Of a stretch of DNA of 64,000 nucleotides, positions 40,431 to 50,129 are shown piece by piece; within the stretch, counting starts at the first letter, position 1; every line of letters begins with the position of its first letter. Position numbers and translations under genes: made by a program. The notes beneath the pieces were generated by a model. That model was not told the origin of the DNA, made no database searches, and saw only the letters and a list, made by a program, of their open reading frames with translations. The DNA is from MFD04580-c1 sp963702995 (GTDB lineage: Bacteria; Planctomycetota; Phycisphaerae; Tepidisphaerales; Tepidisphaeraceae): positions 4,526,001 to 4,590,000 of the forward strand of contig OY969783.1 of the NCBI GenBank assembly GCA_963702995.1, read 5' to 3'.

Positions 40431-41306
40431 ATGCGGATCGATGAACTGGTGGGCCGTGGCGAACCGACGATCTCCTTCGAGTTTTTCCCTCCGAAAAACG
40501 ATGCGGGGTTTGCGCAGCTCTATCAGGTGATCGATGAGCTTAAGCCGCTGAGCCCCAGTTATGTCTCGGTCACGTACGGCGCCGGGGGCTCGACCCGGCA
40601 GAAGACCGTTGACCTGACCGCCCGAATCCAGAACGAGCTGAAGATCCGGTCGATGGCCCACCTGACGTGCGTCGGGCACGTGGCGGCCGAGATCGGGCAG
40701 ATCCTGGATGACCTGTGGGCCGCCGGCATCCGCAATGTCCTGGCGCTGCGGGGCGACCCGCCGGCGGGGCAGAGCCAGTTCGTCAAGACCGACGGCGGCT
40801 TCGGCTACGCGAGTGAACTGGTCAAGTACGTCCGGGAGCGGCACGACTTCTGCGTCGGCGTCGCGGGGTACCCGGAAGGGCATCCGCAATGCCTCAACAA
40901 GGTGCGGGACCTGGAGCACCTCAAACAGAAGATCGACAACGGCGGCGGGTTCGTCGTCACCCAGCTTTTCTTCGACAACGATGAGTTCTACCGCTTCCGC
41001 GACGCGGCCCGGAAGATCGGCATCAACGTCCCGGTGATCGCCGGGATCATGCCGATCCTGAACGTCAATCAGATCAAACGCTTCATCTCGATGTGCGGTG
41101 CGAAGATCCCCCATCCGCTGCTGCTGAAGCTCGAAGCGCTGGAGGCCGACCCGGAGGCCGTCTATACCGCGGGGGTTGACTACGCGACCGAGCAATGCCG
41201 CGACCTCCTGGCCCAGGGCGTTGAAGGCATCCACTTCTACACGCTGAACCGGAGCAAGGCGACGGTGCAGATCTGCAAAGCGCTGAACGCGCCGCACTCG
41301 GCTTGA
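40431..41306 (+). CDS. metF: 5,10-methylenetetrahydrofolate reductase
   Basis: A 291-residue TIM-barrel flavoenzyme that reduces methylene-THF to methyl-THF for methionine synthesis. The start at 40431 (MRIDELVGRGEPTISFEFFP) agrees with family N-termini; a GTG 39 bp earlier is possible. Conserved parts: SFEFFPPKND with the catalytic Glu, SVTYGAGGSTRQKTVD, NVLALRGDPPAG, VGVAGYPEGHPQ, VVTQLFFDNDEFYRF and the C-terminal GVEGIHFYTLNRSKA. It is a single gene. No riboswitch was recognised upstream. Confidence 0.95.
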   Translation: MRIDELVGRGEPTISFEFFPPKNDAGFAQLYQVIDELKPLSPSYVSVTYGAGGSTRQKTVDLTARIQNELKIRSMAHLTCVGHVAAEIGQILDDLWAAGIRNVLALRGDPPAGQSQFVKTDGGFGYASELVKYVRERHDFCVGVAGYPEGHPQCLNKVRDLEHLKQKIDNGGGFVVTQLFFDNDEFYRFRDAARKIGINVPVIAGIMPILNVNQIKRFISMCGAKIPHPLLLKLEALEADPEAVYTAGVDYATEQCRDLLAQGVEGIHFYTLNRSKATVQICKALNAPHSA

Positions 41307-41324
41307 GGGGAAGGAAAAGAAGCA

Positions 41325-41405
41325 AGGATGAAGGATGAAGTTGAAGGATGAAGGAAAGGAGGGGATTCGGTTCCTCCTTGCGCCCTAAGCCTTCAGCCTT
41401 CATCC
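41325..41405. repeat. Purine-rich GGATGAAGG inverted repeat
   Basis: AAGGATGAAGGATGAAGTTG on the left faces CCTTCAGCCTTCATCC on the right. It is the same kind of element as at 31069 and is located just after metF. Confidence 0.65.
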
Positions 41406-41468
41406 CGCTTCTGATCCGTCGCTTCCGCATCTCGTTCGGAATGGGAGCATATGCACCGGGTGGCGCAT

Positions 41469-41524
41469 GTAGGGCGTGGTTCACCACGCGGCATCACGTA
41501 ACGGCGTGGTGAACCGCGCCCTAC
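41469..41524. repeat. Inverted repeat GTAGGGCGTGGTT...CCGCGCCCTAC
   Basis: Near-perfect arms of about 21 bp (GTAGGGCGTGGTTCACCACG and GTGGTGAACCGCGCCCTAC) around ~14 bp. A degraded direct copy of the right part follows. It shares GTAG...CTAC ends with the other families. Confidence 0.8.
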
Positions 41525-41796
41525 GACAGGAACCACGCCCTGCGACAGGGGCGTCCGCCTCGGTTCCGGCTCCGCCCCCTTCGGCCCATCGATCGATCCT
41601 TCCCGTTTTCTCACCTGTCGCCCGCCTGATTATCGGGCCCGCCGCTTGAGGCAGGACCGATATCCATCGCCGCACTTCCCGGTGAACCTCCACCGCGCGA
41701 TCGACCCGATTCTGACGGGGGATGCCGGTGTCGCCGACGACCCCTCGGCTCGCGCCGACGTCGCGGGCCTGCGCCGTGTTGCGGAAGGAGCTGGAC

Positions 41797-43570
41797 GTGA
41801 CCCACATCGATCTTTGCTCGGCCGAGCGGGAACGGACCGCCGCCATGCGGATCGGGCCACGCTCGCTCACGCGGCCGCCGCGCGACGACAGCTTCCCCCG
41901 ACTCGCGAACGAAGCGGACATAGCGGCCGACCCTGATCTGGCGATCGCAAGCCCGCTGTCGCAGGCTGCCATGCCCGCATCGCTCCCGCGGCGGCGCCAG
42001 GCGACGCGGGTCGCCGCCCTGAGCCTCGCCCTGGTGATCGTCGCCCACGTCTGGGTCATCTCCGCCGGGTGGATGACCTACTGGCCGCAATACACCGTCC
42101 ATTACAACCGTCTGGCCGACGCCTTCCTGCACGGGCAGATCAGTTTGCGGATGCGGCCGGCGGCGGCGCACCTGGCGCTGGCCGACCCTTGGGACCCTAT
42201 TCAAAACGCTCCGTTTCAGTTTCGCCCCGGCGTCCACGACGCCGTGCTGTACAACGGGAAGTTCTACCTCTATTGGGGGCCGGTCCCGGCGCTGATCCTC
42301 GCCCCGATCAAATACATCGCCGGCCCCGCCTTCATCGGCGACCAATACCTCGTCTTCGGCTTCGCGCTGGGCGTCATGCTCTTTACGACGCTGATCCTGC
42401 GGGACCTGTGGGGGCGGTTCTATCCCAGCGCCCCAACCTGGACGCTTGCGGCGGCGATCCTGCTGGCCGGGCTCGCCGCGCCGATGGCCTATACGCTTGC
42501 CCGTTCCGCCGTCTATGAAGCCGCGATCCTTGGCGGGCAGTGCTTTTTGCTCGCGGCGATCTACCTCCTGGTCCGTCGCGGCCGCGGAAGCGGGGCGTGC
42601 CCCGGCGTCGTCCGTCACGCGGCCGCGGGCGTCTGCCTCGGCCTGGCGGCCGGGTCGCGCGTCAGCCTTGCGATCGGCATCATCGCCATCAGCCTCCTGG
42701 TCGCCTGGCGCATTGGCCGGTGGACGCTCGCCGGCCGTGCCGCTCGGCGGCGGGGCGCCGTTCGGGAGGGCGTCGCGCGCCTGGCGGCGTATAGCCTGCC
42801 GCTCCTGGTTACGGCCGCGGCGCTCGGGGCGTACAACCAGCGCAGGTTCGGCAGCTGGCTGGAGTTCGGCCAGCGATACCAGCTCACCAACGCGAATTAC
42901 AAGGCAACACCCGCACTCTTTTCGACGGTCAACGCGGTGCCGGGCGTCTACAGCTATCTCCTGCGGCCGCTGGCGATCTATCGCACGTTCCCCTTTATCG
43001 GCGCGGAAAGGGGAGGGGACGTTCCCGTCGTTCATCCACCTTCCGCCCTATTACGAGACGTTCGAACCGATCGCGGGGCTGCTGAGGGTCACGCCGTTTG
43101 TCCTGCTTGCGATCGTGCCGATCGCGGGGCTGGCGGTTCGCGCGATCGGCGGCGGCCGCGGCGGTCATGCCGCGGAGCGGGCCGGCCGTGGGAGGCTTCA
43201 GCCCGCCTGTCACAGCGGGGCGAGCGGGTTGGGGTGGGCGGTGCTCTGCCTGGCGGCCGCCGGCCTGCTGGGGTTCGCTCCGGTGCTGTTCATGGTGGGG
43301 AGCACGATGCGCTACCTGGTCGATCTGACGCCCTGCCTGATGATCGTCGCGGCGCTGGGGGCGTGGCAGGTGGGCCGAGCGGTGGCGGGGTGGCGGGTGG
43401 TCAGCAAGGCGTGGTGGGCGATGGTGGCCTTTCTGACGATCTTCTCGATCGGCGTGGGGCTTCTGCTGGGCGTCTCGGGCTACTACGACCATTTCTTCCA
43501 CTTCAACGAGGACCTGTTCACGGCGATGTCGGGGCGGCCCTATCCTCCGGCGATCGGCGATCTGCGATGA
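41797..43570 (+). CDS. Multi-pass membrane protein, GT-C-like, frameshifted (paralogue 1)
   Basis: The start is a GTG at 41797 with GGAAGGAG 6 nt upstream. After ~75 polar residues come about ten to twelve membrane helices. The conserved core LYWGPVPALILAPIKYIAG is nearly identical to the protein at 45516, as are AHVWVISAGWM at the first helix and MRYLVDLTPCLMIVAALGAW near the end. The frame shifts by one G in GGGGAGGGG near 43015. Helix number and periplasmic loops suggest a lipid-linked glycosyltransferase of the GT-C superfamily, but the DxD/DE motif is not obvious. Confidence 0.75.
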
Positions 43571-43634
43571 AGGCGCTCGGCCGCGGCGGCGGACGTTGGC
43601 GCATTGCTCCGGCTGCATCGATTGAAGGTGACCC

Positions 43635-45452
43635 ATGACGCAATTGATGCACCGCGAAGCGCCGGCCGGACCGGCCGCGTTAAGTCTGGCGGCCCACGAT
43701 GCGCCGAAGCGGCGGCTGTTGCTCTCCTGCCCCCTGTGCGAAGGGCGACGGCTCCACTACGCCTTCTCGGTCGCGGGCAACCGGCTGGTCCGCTGCGGCG
43801 ATTGCCGGCTGATGTTCCTGAACCCGCAGCCGTCGGAAGCGGAAGGGGTCGTCGCAAGCTCCGGGCTGCCCACCGCTGCGCCGTCCGCTGGTGTCCCGCT
43901 TTCGGCCGCAAGCACGTGGGGCGACGCGGCGGGGGACGCCGTCCACCAGTTCGACCTGCTGGCACGGTATCGCGGGGTGAGCGGGGGCGATCTCCTCGTG
44001 ATCGACGACGGCCGCCCCGAGCCGGCGGCCGAGGCGACGCGGCGGGGCTTTGCCGTCACCCGCGTTCGCCGGGCGCCGGGGCCAGGGTCGGAAGATCCGC
44101 TGATCGGGATCGGCCGCCGCACGTTCGATGTCTGCCTGCTCGCCGGGACGGTGGAGACGGCCGCCGACCCGCTGGCGCTGTTGGCGGCCGTGCGGGCGTT
44201 GCTCCGGCCGGGCGGGACGCTGGCGGTGGCCACGCCGTCGCTCGATTCGCTGTCGGCCCGATTCATGCGCGAGCGCTGGGATGGGCTCCGCGCCGGCCGC
44301 CTGACGTATTTCGACGCGATGACGTTGCAGACGGCGCTGTTTCGGGCCGGCTATCACGAGGCGATCGTCCGCTGCGGGCGCGGGCCGGTGACGCTGGGAT
44401 ACGCGGCGGCGCGGCTTGGGCAGGTCGGCCGCCTGGGCCGGCTGGCGCGGGCGGCCGCCGGGTGTGCGCCGGCGTTCATCCGCCAGGCGCGCCTCCCGCT
44501 GCCGGCGGGGGGAATGTTCGCCCTGTCGAGGCCGGATACGACCGCGACGGAACGCTCGGTCGGTTCGGGCGGGCCGATCGCGCCGATGGGCGCCGGCCCG
44601 CGCGGGGCCTACACGCTGTCGATCATCGTGCCGGCGTTCAACGAAGCGGCGACGATCGACAACCTGCTCGGGTTGCTCCTTGCAAAGCGCGTCGATGGGC
44701 TGCGGATCGAGATCATCGTGGTCGAAAGCAACTCCACTGACGGCACCCGCGAGGTTGTCCGGCGCTACGCGGCCGACCCGCGCGTTCGCGTGGTGCTCGA
44801 GGATCGGCCGCGTGGGAAAGGGCATGCGGTGCGGACGGGGCTTGCCCACGCGTCGGGCGACTTCATCCTGATCCAGGATGCCGACCTGGAGTACGACCTG
44901 GAGGATTACGAGGCCCTGCTCGAGCCACTGCTCGCCGGCCGCGAGGCGCTGGTGCTGGGCAGCCGCCATGGGGGCAACGCCTGGTGGAAGATGCGGCAGT
45001 TCGCGGGCCAGCCGCTGGTCAGCTTGACGCTCAACTTCGGGCACTGGTTCTTTACGACGCTCCTGAACACGCTCTTCGGGCAGAAGCTGAAGGACCCGTT
45101 CACGATGTACAAGGTCTTCCGGCGCGATTGCCTCTATGGGCTGGAGTTCCGCTGCAACCGGTTCGATTTCGATTACGAGCTGCTGGTGAAGCTGATCCGC
45201 AAAGGGTATCGGCCGGTTGAGATCCCAGTGAACTATCGGTCCCGGTCGTTCAAGGAGGGGAAGAAGGTTTCGGCCTTCCGCGACCCAATCAACTGGCTGG
45301 CGGCGCTGGCGTGGCTGCGGGTGGTGAAGATCGACCCGCTGGGGCGAGTCGAAGCGATGCGCGCGGCGTCAGCCGGTGTCGCGGCGCGCAGTGGGAGCCT
45401 AGATGGGATCGCCGCGTCGGCGGCCGAGTTGCCGGTGCGAACGGCCGCGTGA
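43635..45452 (+). CDS. Fusion of a methyltransferase-like domain with a GT2 glycosyltransferase
   Basis: 605 residues. Residues ~28-60 form a zinc ribbon (CPLCEG...VRCGDC) as in class I methyltransferases. The following Rossmann-like part has VIDDGRPEPAAEATRRGF where the GxGxG SAM motif would be, and LLRPGGTLAVATPSLDSLS. From ~residue 325 a GT2 domain begins: LSIIVPAFNEAATIDNLLG, DADLEYDLEDYEALL and the polyprenyl-phosphate-type region FGQKLKDPFTMYKVFRRDCL. It has no C-terminal membrane helices. It probably transfers a sugar to a lipid carrier for the surrounding glycan genes. The methyltransferase half may be inactive. Confidence 0.85.
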   Translation: MTQLMHREAPAGPAALSLAAHDAPKRRLLLSCPLCEGRRLHYAFSVAGNRLVRCGDCRLMFLNPQPSEAEGVVASSGLPTAAPSAGVPLSAASTWGDAAGDAVHQFDLLARYRGVSGGDLLVIDDGRPEPAAEATRRGFAVTRVRRAPGPGSEDPLIGIGRRTFDVCLLAGTVETAADPLALLAAVRALLRPGGTLAVATPSLDSLSARFMRERWDGLRAGRLTYFDAMTLQTALFRAGYHEAIVRCGRGPVTLGYAAARLGQVGRLGRLARAAAGCAPAFIRQARLPLPAGGMFALSRPDTTATERSVGSGGPIAPMGAGPRGAYTLSIIVPAFNEAATIDNLLGLLLAKRVDGLRIEIIVVESNSTDGTREVVRRYAADPRVRVVLEDRPRGKGHAVRTGLAHASGDFILIQDADLEYDLEDYEALLEPLLAGREALVLGSRHGGNAWWKMRQFAGQPLVSLTLNFGHWFFTTLLNTLFGQKLKDPFTMYKVFRRDCLYGLEFRCNRFDFDYELLVKLIRKGYRPVEIPVNYRSRSFKEGKKVSAFRDPINWLAALAWLRVVKIDPLGRVEAMRAASAGVAARSGSLDGIAASAAELPVRTAA

Positions 45453-45515
45453 TCGATCGTCTGGGATCGCCGGGCCGTGGCCGTCGCGGTTGGACCCGCT
45501 GAAAAAGGCGTCGCC

Positions 45516-47105
45516 ATGACTTCCCTCGCAACGCTTGAGCCATCAATGGTCGATCCGCCCCGAGATAGCGGCGTCGGTCTGTGCGCCCGGTCGTCCCGCT
45601 CGTCGCGCAACGCGCTCCTCGTCGCGGCGTTGCTGTTCGGGGTGATGCTCGCGCACGTCTGGGTGATCTCCGCCGGGCGGATGGCGCTGTGGCCGCAGTA
45701 TGGGTCGTACTACGACAAGCTGGTGGCGGGCTTCTTGGATGGACATCTCTATCTGACGGATCGGCCGCCGAAAGAGCTGCTCGCGCTCGCCGACCCATAC
45801 GACCCGGCGGCGAACGAGCCGTATAAGCTTGGCGACGCGCTGCTCTACCAGGGCAGGTACTACCTTTATTGGGGGCCGGTCCCGGCGCTAATCCTTGCTC
45901 CCTTCAAGTTCATCGCCGGGAACGTGGAGCTGGGCGATGAGAACCTCGTCTTCGTCTTCACGATCGGCACCGTGGGCGCCGGGGCGCTGCTGGGCCTGCA
46001 GGTGCGGCGGCGCTTCTTCCCAGAACAGCCCTGGTGGACGGTCGCCTTCCCCACCCTGGCGGCCGGGTTCGTGACGCCGATGACGTTCAACCTCGCCCGC
46101 GCTTCGGTCTATGAAGCGGCGATCATGGGCGGGCAGTTCTTCCTGATGGCGGGGATCCTGATCGCTTTCTCGATCGTGCGCGGGGGCGCGGACGCGCGCC
46201 GCACGGGGTGGGCGCGGCTGGCGCTCGTCGGGGCCTGCTGGGCCGCGGCCGTCGGCTGCCGGGCCAGCCTTGCCCCGGCGGTGACCTGCGTCGCCGCGCT
46301 GCTGCTGTGGCGACTGTGGGCCTGGCGGCCGGATCGTCGCGTCGGCATCGCGCTGGCACTGGGGCTCCCCCTGGCCGCCGGGGCGATGGCGCTGGCGGGG
46401 TACAACTGGGCGCGGTTCGGGTCGATGACCGAGTTCGGCGTCCGCTATCAACTGGCGGGGATCAACGTCCACGCCGTCTTCGACACGCGGCTGACGTCGA
46501 GCCATTACGTCCTGCCCAACCTGTGGCGATACCTGTTCGAGTGGCCGTGGGTGCGGCGCGAATTCCCTTTCCTGATCGCGCGCGACAAGCTCGACTGGCC
46601 GGTGACCCGCTTCGCGCTCCCGCCGGAGTACACCGTTGAACAGGTGGCGGGCGTCGCATGGTCGAGCCCGTATCTGCTGCTGGCGGTGGCGCCGGTCCTG
46701 TCGCTGTTCAAGCGGCGGCCGCGAGTCGCGTCGGCCCGATCGGCGGGCGCCGGTTCGGCCGGGTTGGCCTTTTCGTCCGGCTCCGCCCAATCGTGGCTTG
46801 TGCTGACGCTGTCGCTGGCCGCGATCCTTGCGTTTGCCCCGCCGCTGTTCCAGGTCGGGTCCACGATGCGCTACTTCGCCGATGCCTCTCCCGCCATGGC
46901 GGCCCTGGCGTCGATCGGCGCGTGGCGGCTGCTGCGGTGGGCGGGGGCGTCAAACGGCAAGTGGTGGGCGGCGGCCGCGGTGACGTCCACCTTGCTGGGG
47001 ATCACGATGGTGATCGGGATGCTCCTGGCGATCACCGGTTACTACGGTCATTTCGCGTGGCACAACAAGCCGCTCTATCGCCAGATGAAATCGATTCGAA
47101 TCTGA
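45516..47105 (+). CDS. Multi-pass membrane protein, GT-C-like (paralogue 2)
   Basis: An intact 529-residue paralogue of the protein at 41797. The start at 45516 (MTSLATLEPSMVDPPRD) follows AAAAAGGCG. Shared signatures are AHVWVISAGRMALWPQYGSY, YYLYWGPVPALILAPFKFIA, TFNLARASVYEAAIMGGQFF and STMRYFADASPAMAALASIG. About eleven helices. A position between the GT2 fusion and a methyltransferase supports a role in assembling or moving a lipid-linked glycan. The family is not one whose function I know. Confidence 0.8.
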   Translation: MTSLATLEPSMVDPPRDSGVGLCARSSRSSRNALLVAALLFGVMLAHVWVISAGRMALWPQYGSYYDKLVAGFLDGHLYLTDRPPKELLALADPYDPAANEPYKLGDALLYQGRYYLYWGPVPALILAPFKFIAGNVELGDENLVFVFTIGTVGAGALLGLQVRRRFFPEQPWWTVAFPTLAAGFVTPMTFNLARASVYEAAIMGGQFFLMAGILIAFSIVRGGADARRTGWARLALVGACWAAAVGCRASLAPAVTCVAALLLWRLWAWRPDRRVGIALALGLPLAAGAMALAGYNWARFGSMTEFGVRYQLAGINVHAVFDTRLTSSHYVLPNLWRYLFEWPWVRREFPFLIARDKLDWPVTRFALPPEYTVEQVAGVAWSSPYLLLAVAPVLSLFKRRPRVASARSAGAGSAGLAFSSGSAQSWLVLTLSLAAILAFAPPLFQVGSTMRYFADASPAMAALASIGAWRLLRWAGASNGKWWAAAAVTSTLLGITMVIGMLLAITGYYGHFAWHNKPLYRQMKSIRI

Positions 47106-47139
47106 GCGGAAGGTTGACCGACGCGACATTGGATTCTTC

Positions 47140-47239
47140 GTAGGGCGCGTACGGCGTGCCGCTGACGGTGGACCGTCTCGGCTCGGCCACCGCCGCGCGG
47201 TCGGGCAGGCGACGTGGCGGCACGCCTTGCGTGCCCTAC
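47140..47239. repeat. Inverted repeat GTAGGGCGCGTACGG...CGTGCCCTAC
   Basis: The arms are about 23 bp: GTAGGGCGCGTACGGCGTGC and GCACGCCTTGCGTGCCCTAC, with a ~54-bp GC-rich centre. It lies in the gap between the membrane protein and methyltransferase genes, within the glycan locus. Confidence 0.8.
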
Positions 47240-47373
47240 GGGGCGCACGTCCCATAGCGATGGCGCCGACCGGCCGCTCGCGGCGGCCTTGATGTTCGAC
47301 CGAAATAAGCCTCGGAGCAAAGGCGATCCGTAGGCGCGCCGCCGGCGCTCTGTGAACAGGAAAGGGAGACGCA

Positions 47374-48159
47374 ATGCACGGCACGACAACGATCCGCCCA
47401 CCCGCCGGCGTCGCGGCCATCCTTTCCGGCGCCAACTCGAAGAACGTGGTCGCGGGGTGGGATGCCGCCCATCGCCTCACGCCCGCGCCGCGGCATCGCC
47501 GGCGACTGATCCTGCGCTGGCTCGACGGCATCGATTTCACCGACTGCCTGGACGCGGGGTGCGCCCAGCCCTATCTGCTTCACGAGATTGTCCGGCGCCG
47601 CCGGGCGCGCGGCGCGACAGTCGCCGGCTTCGGCTGCGACATCTCGGATGAGATCGTGCGCCGCGGCGCGGGCGACCCGCTCGGGTGTCAGTTCTTCGAG
47701 GTCGATCTAACGCGCGGAGGCTGGCCCGGCGGCCGCCGGTTTGACCTGGTCGTCTGTTCCGAAGTCCTGGAGCACATCGCCGATTGGCGCATCGCGCTGG
47801 CCCACCTGGCGCGGATGACGCGCCGGCACCTGCTGATCACCGTCCCCTCCGGGCCCATCCGAATGATGGACCGCATGGTCGGGCATCGCCAGCATTTCGC
47901 CGGGCCGGAGATGGTCGCGGCGATCGAGGCGCAGGGGCTGAAGCTCGTCAGGCGGCGGCACTGGGGCTTTCCGATGCACAGCCTCTACAAGGCGGCGATC
48001 AGCGGTGTCGCGCCCGACCGCCTCTATCAGTCCTTCTCCGGCGGCGACACCTATTCGCTGCCGATGCGCCTGATCTCGCACGGGCTCTACGGGTCGTTCT
48101 TCCTGAATGACCCGTTCAACCGCGGCATGCAGTTCATGGCCCTCGCGGAGCGGCGGTAA
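47374..48159 (+). CDS. Class I SAM-dependent methyltransferase
   Basis: 261 residues, with AAAGGGAGACGC before the ATG. Motif I is degenerate (DCLDAGCAQPYLL). Motif II/III region: GFGCDISDEIV and FDLVVCSEVLEHIADWRIAL. Then RRHLLITVPSGPIRMMDRMVG. This is the Methyltransf_11-like family found in cell-surface glycan clusters, where such enzymes methylate sugars. The substrate is unknown. Confidence 0.85.
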   Translation: MHGTTTIRPPAGVAAILSGANSKNVVAGWDAAHRLTPAPRHRRRLILRWLDGIDFTDCLDAGCAQPYLLHEIVRRRRARGATVAGFGCDISDEIVRRGAGDPLGCQFFEVDLTRGGWPGGRRFDLVVCSEVLEHIADWRIALAHLARMTRRHLLITVPSGPIRMMDRMVGHRQHFAGPEMVAAIEAQGLKLVRRRHWGFPMHSLYKAAISGVAPDRLYQSFSGGDTYSLPMRLISHGLYGSFFLNDPFNRGMQFMALAERR

Positions 48160-48217
48160 CGCACGCGCACAGTCGGGCCGCGGCCCCCGGATGTTGACGG
48201 ACGTAAAGGATTGGATC

Positions 48218-49480
48218 ATGTCGAGTTTCCCAGAGACCATCCCGAGCCGTGCCATTCATCGGCTTCGCCTGGCGGCCGCGGCGTGGGACGTGCGGCCGTT
48301 CGTGTCGATCGTGGTCCCCTGCCTGAACGAGGCCCTGGTCATCGGCGAGTTCGTGGACTGGTGCTTCGAGGGCCTGCGCCGCGCCGGGTGCGAAGGGGAA
48401 GTTTTGATCGTCGATAGCTCTACCGACGAATCGGCGGCCATCGCCGAAGCGCACGGCGCGCGGGTGCTGCGCGTCCCCAAGCGCGGCCTGGGGCAGGCGT
48501 ATCGCGACGCCCTGCCGCACATCCGCGGTGAGTACGTCATCATGGGCGACGCCGACCTGACGTACGATTTCCGGGAGATTGCGCCATTCATCAAGCAGCT
48601 CGACGCCGGGCACGAATTCGTGATGGGCTCGCGCACCCGGGGCTGGATCGAGCCGGGGGCGATGCCGCGCCTGCACCGTTACTTCGGGACGCCGGCAACC
48701 ACCCGCGTGCTGAACACGATCTACGGCACCCACCACAGCGACATCCATTGCGGGATGCGCGCGATGACGATCGCGGCCCTGCGGCGGATCGACCTGCAGA
48801 GCGCCGGCTGGGAATACGCCTCGGAGATGGTGCTGAAAGCCTCGCTGCTGGGGCTGCGGTGCGTCGATGTGCCCATCAAGTTCTACAAAGACCGCGAAGG
48901 CCGCCGCAGCCACCATCAGCGCAGCGGATGGCTATCCCCCTGGAGGGCGGGCTGGATCAACCTGCGGGCGATGTTCGTCTACGCGCCCGATTTCTTCCTG
49001 TTCTGGCCCGGCGTCGCGATGCTGACGATCGGGGCGATGCTGGTCCTCGCGCTCTGCCAGGGGCCGCGGCGGATGCTGGGCACCGGGTTTGACCTTCACT
49101 GGATGCTGCTCGGCGTCACCTTATGCACGCTCGGCTACGGCGGGCTGCACATGGGGATGCTGGCGCGGGTCTACTACGGCTTCAGGCCCCGTTTCACGCG
49201 GAACGTTCAGCGACTGTTCGGTTATGACCAGGGGATGGCGCTGGGCCTTGTGCTGATGGCGGGCGGCCTTCTGACCGACGCCGGCCTGCTCGGCCACTGG
49301 CTGCGCAGCGGCCGGCGGCTCACCGAAATCTCCCACGCTGGCGTCGCCGGGCTGCTTTTGATCATCCTGGGGTTCCAGACGATCACCCACACGCTGATCC
49401 TTCAGATGATTTCGCTGCCCAGACGCGCGGCCGCGGCTCTGCCCGCCGAGGCGTCGGTCGAACAGGAAGCGTCGCAATGA
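48218..49480 (+). CDS. GT2 glycosyltransferase with C-terminal membrane helices
   Basis: 420 residues, with TAAAGGA 9 nt before the ATG at 48218. The GT-A domain has FVSIVVPCLNEALVIGEFV, GEVLIVDSSTDESA, the metal-binding DADLTYDFREIAPFI and GMRAMTIAALRRIDLQSAGW with an acceptor loop. After residue ~250 come about four membrane helices (PDFFLFWPGVAMLTIGAML, MLLGVTLCTLGYGGLHMGML). This is the architecture of dolichyl/undecaprenyl-phosphate sugar synthases such as DPM1- or GtrB-like enzymes. Its stop overlaps the next start as ATGA. Confidence 0.9.
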   Translation: MSSFPETIPSRAIHRLRLAAAAWDVRPFVSIVVPCLNEALVIGEFVDWCFEGLRRAGCEGEVLIVDSSTDESAAIAEAHGARVLRVPKRGLGQAYRDALPHIRGEYVIMGDADLTYDFREIAPFIKQLDAGHEFVMGSRTRGWIEPGAMPRLHRYFGTPATTRVLNTIYGTHHSDIHCGMRAMTIAALRRIDLQSAGWEYASEMVLKASLLGLRCVDVPIKFYKDREGRRSHHQRSGWLSPWRAGWINLRAMFVYAPDFFLFWPGVAMLTIGAMLVLALCQGPRRMLGTGFDLHWMLLGVTLCTLGYGGLHMGMLARVYYGFRPRFTRNVQRLFGYDQGMALGLVLMAGGLLTDAGLLGHWLRSGRRLTEISHAGVAGLLLIILGFQTITHTLILQMISLPRRAAAALPAEASVEQEASQ

Positions 49481-50106
49481 CGTCCATCCCAACAACCCAC
49501 CCCGCGGCCCGCGCCCACGCCTACGGCGAAAGCCGGCTGACCGTTGTCGATCGGTTCGGCGTGTGGCTCAGCCGCCGGCCGGTGGAGCGGGTGGTCGCGA
49601 GGTATGCGCGGCCCGCCGTGCTCGATATCGGATGTGGGTACGAGGCGATGCTGCTCCGTGGCCTGCGGCCGCGAATCGAACACGGCGTCGGGGTGGATGT
49701 CCGTGTGAGTGCGGCCGCCCGCGCCGTCGAAGGGCTTAGGTTCCTTGAATCGACCGCCGAAGCGGCGCTCGACGTTCTGGAGCCATCTTCGTTCGATGTC
49801 GTCCTGCTGATCTCGGTGCTCGAGCACCTCTGGGCGCCGGCGGAGGCGCTGGCACGCTGCCGATCGCTCCTGCGGCCGGGCGGGTCGCTGGTCGTCAATG
49901 TGCCGACGTGGCTTGGGAAACGCGCGCTCGAGTTCTCGGCGTTTCGTCTCGGGCTCAGCCCGGCGGCCGAGATGGACGACCACAAGATGTATTACGACCC
50001 GCGCGACCTTTGGCCGCTGCTCACCCGCGCCGGGTTTAAGCCGAGCGCGATCCGGATGCGCCGCCACAAGTTCGGGCTGAACCTGTTCGCCGTCGCGGGC
50101 TGTTGA
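49477..50106 (+). CDS. Class I SAM-dependent methyltransferase
   Basis: 209 residues, coupled to the GT2 gene by ATGA. Motif I VLDIGCGYEAMLLRGL is intact, followed by GVGVDVRVSAAA, FDVVLLISVLEHLWAPAEAL and LLRPGGSLVVNVPTWLGKRA. A typical small glycan-cluster methyltransferase. The immediate overlap with the GT2 and the next epimerase suggests they modify one product. Confidence 0.88.
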   Translation: MTSIPTTHPAARAHAYGESRLTVVDRFGVWLSRRPVERVVARYARPAVLDIGCGYEAMLLRGLRPRIEHGVGVDVRVSAAARAVEGLRFLESTAEAALDVLEPSSFDVVLLISVLEHLWAPAEALARCRSLLRPGGSLVVNVPTWLGKRALEFSAFRLGLSPAAEMDDHKMYYDPRDLWPLLTRAGFKPSAIRMRRHKFGLNLFAVAGC

Positions 50107-50129
50107 CGGCGCTTTTCACGGATGACCCT

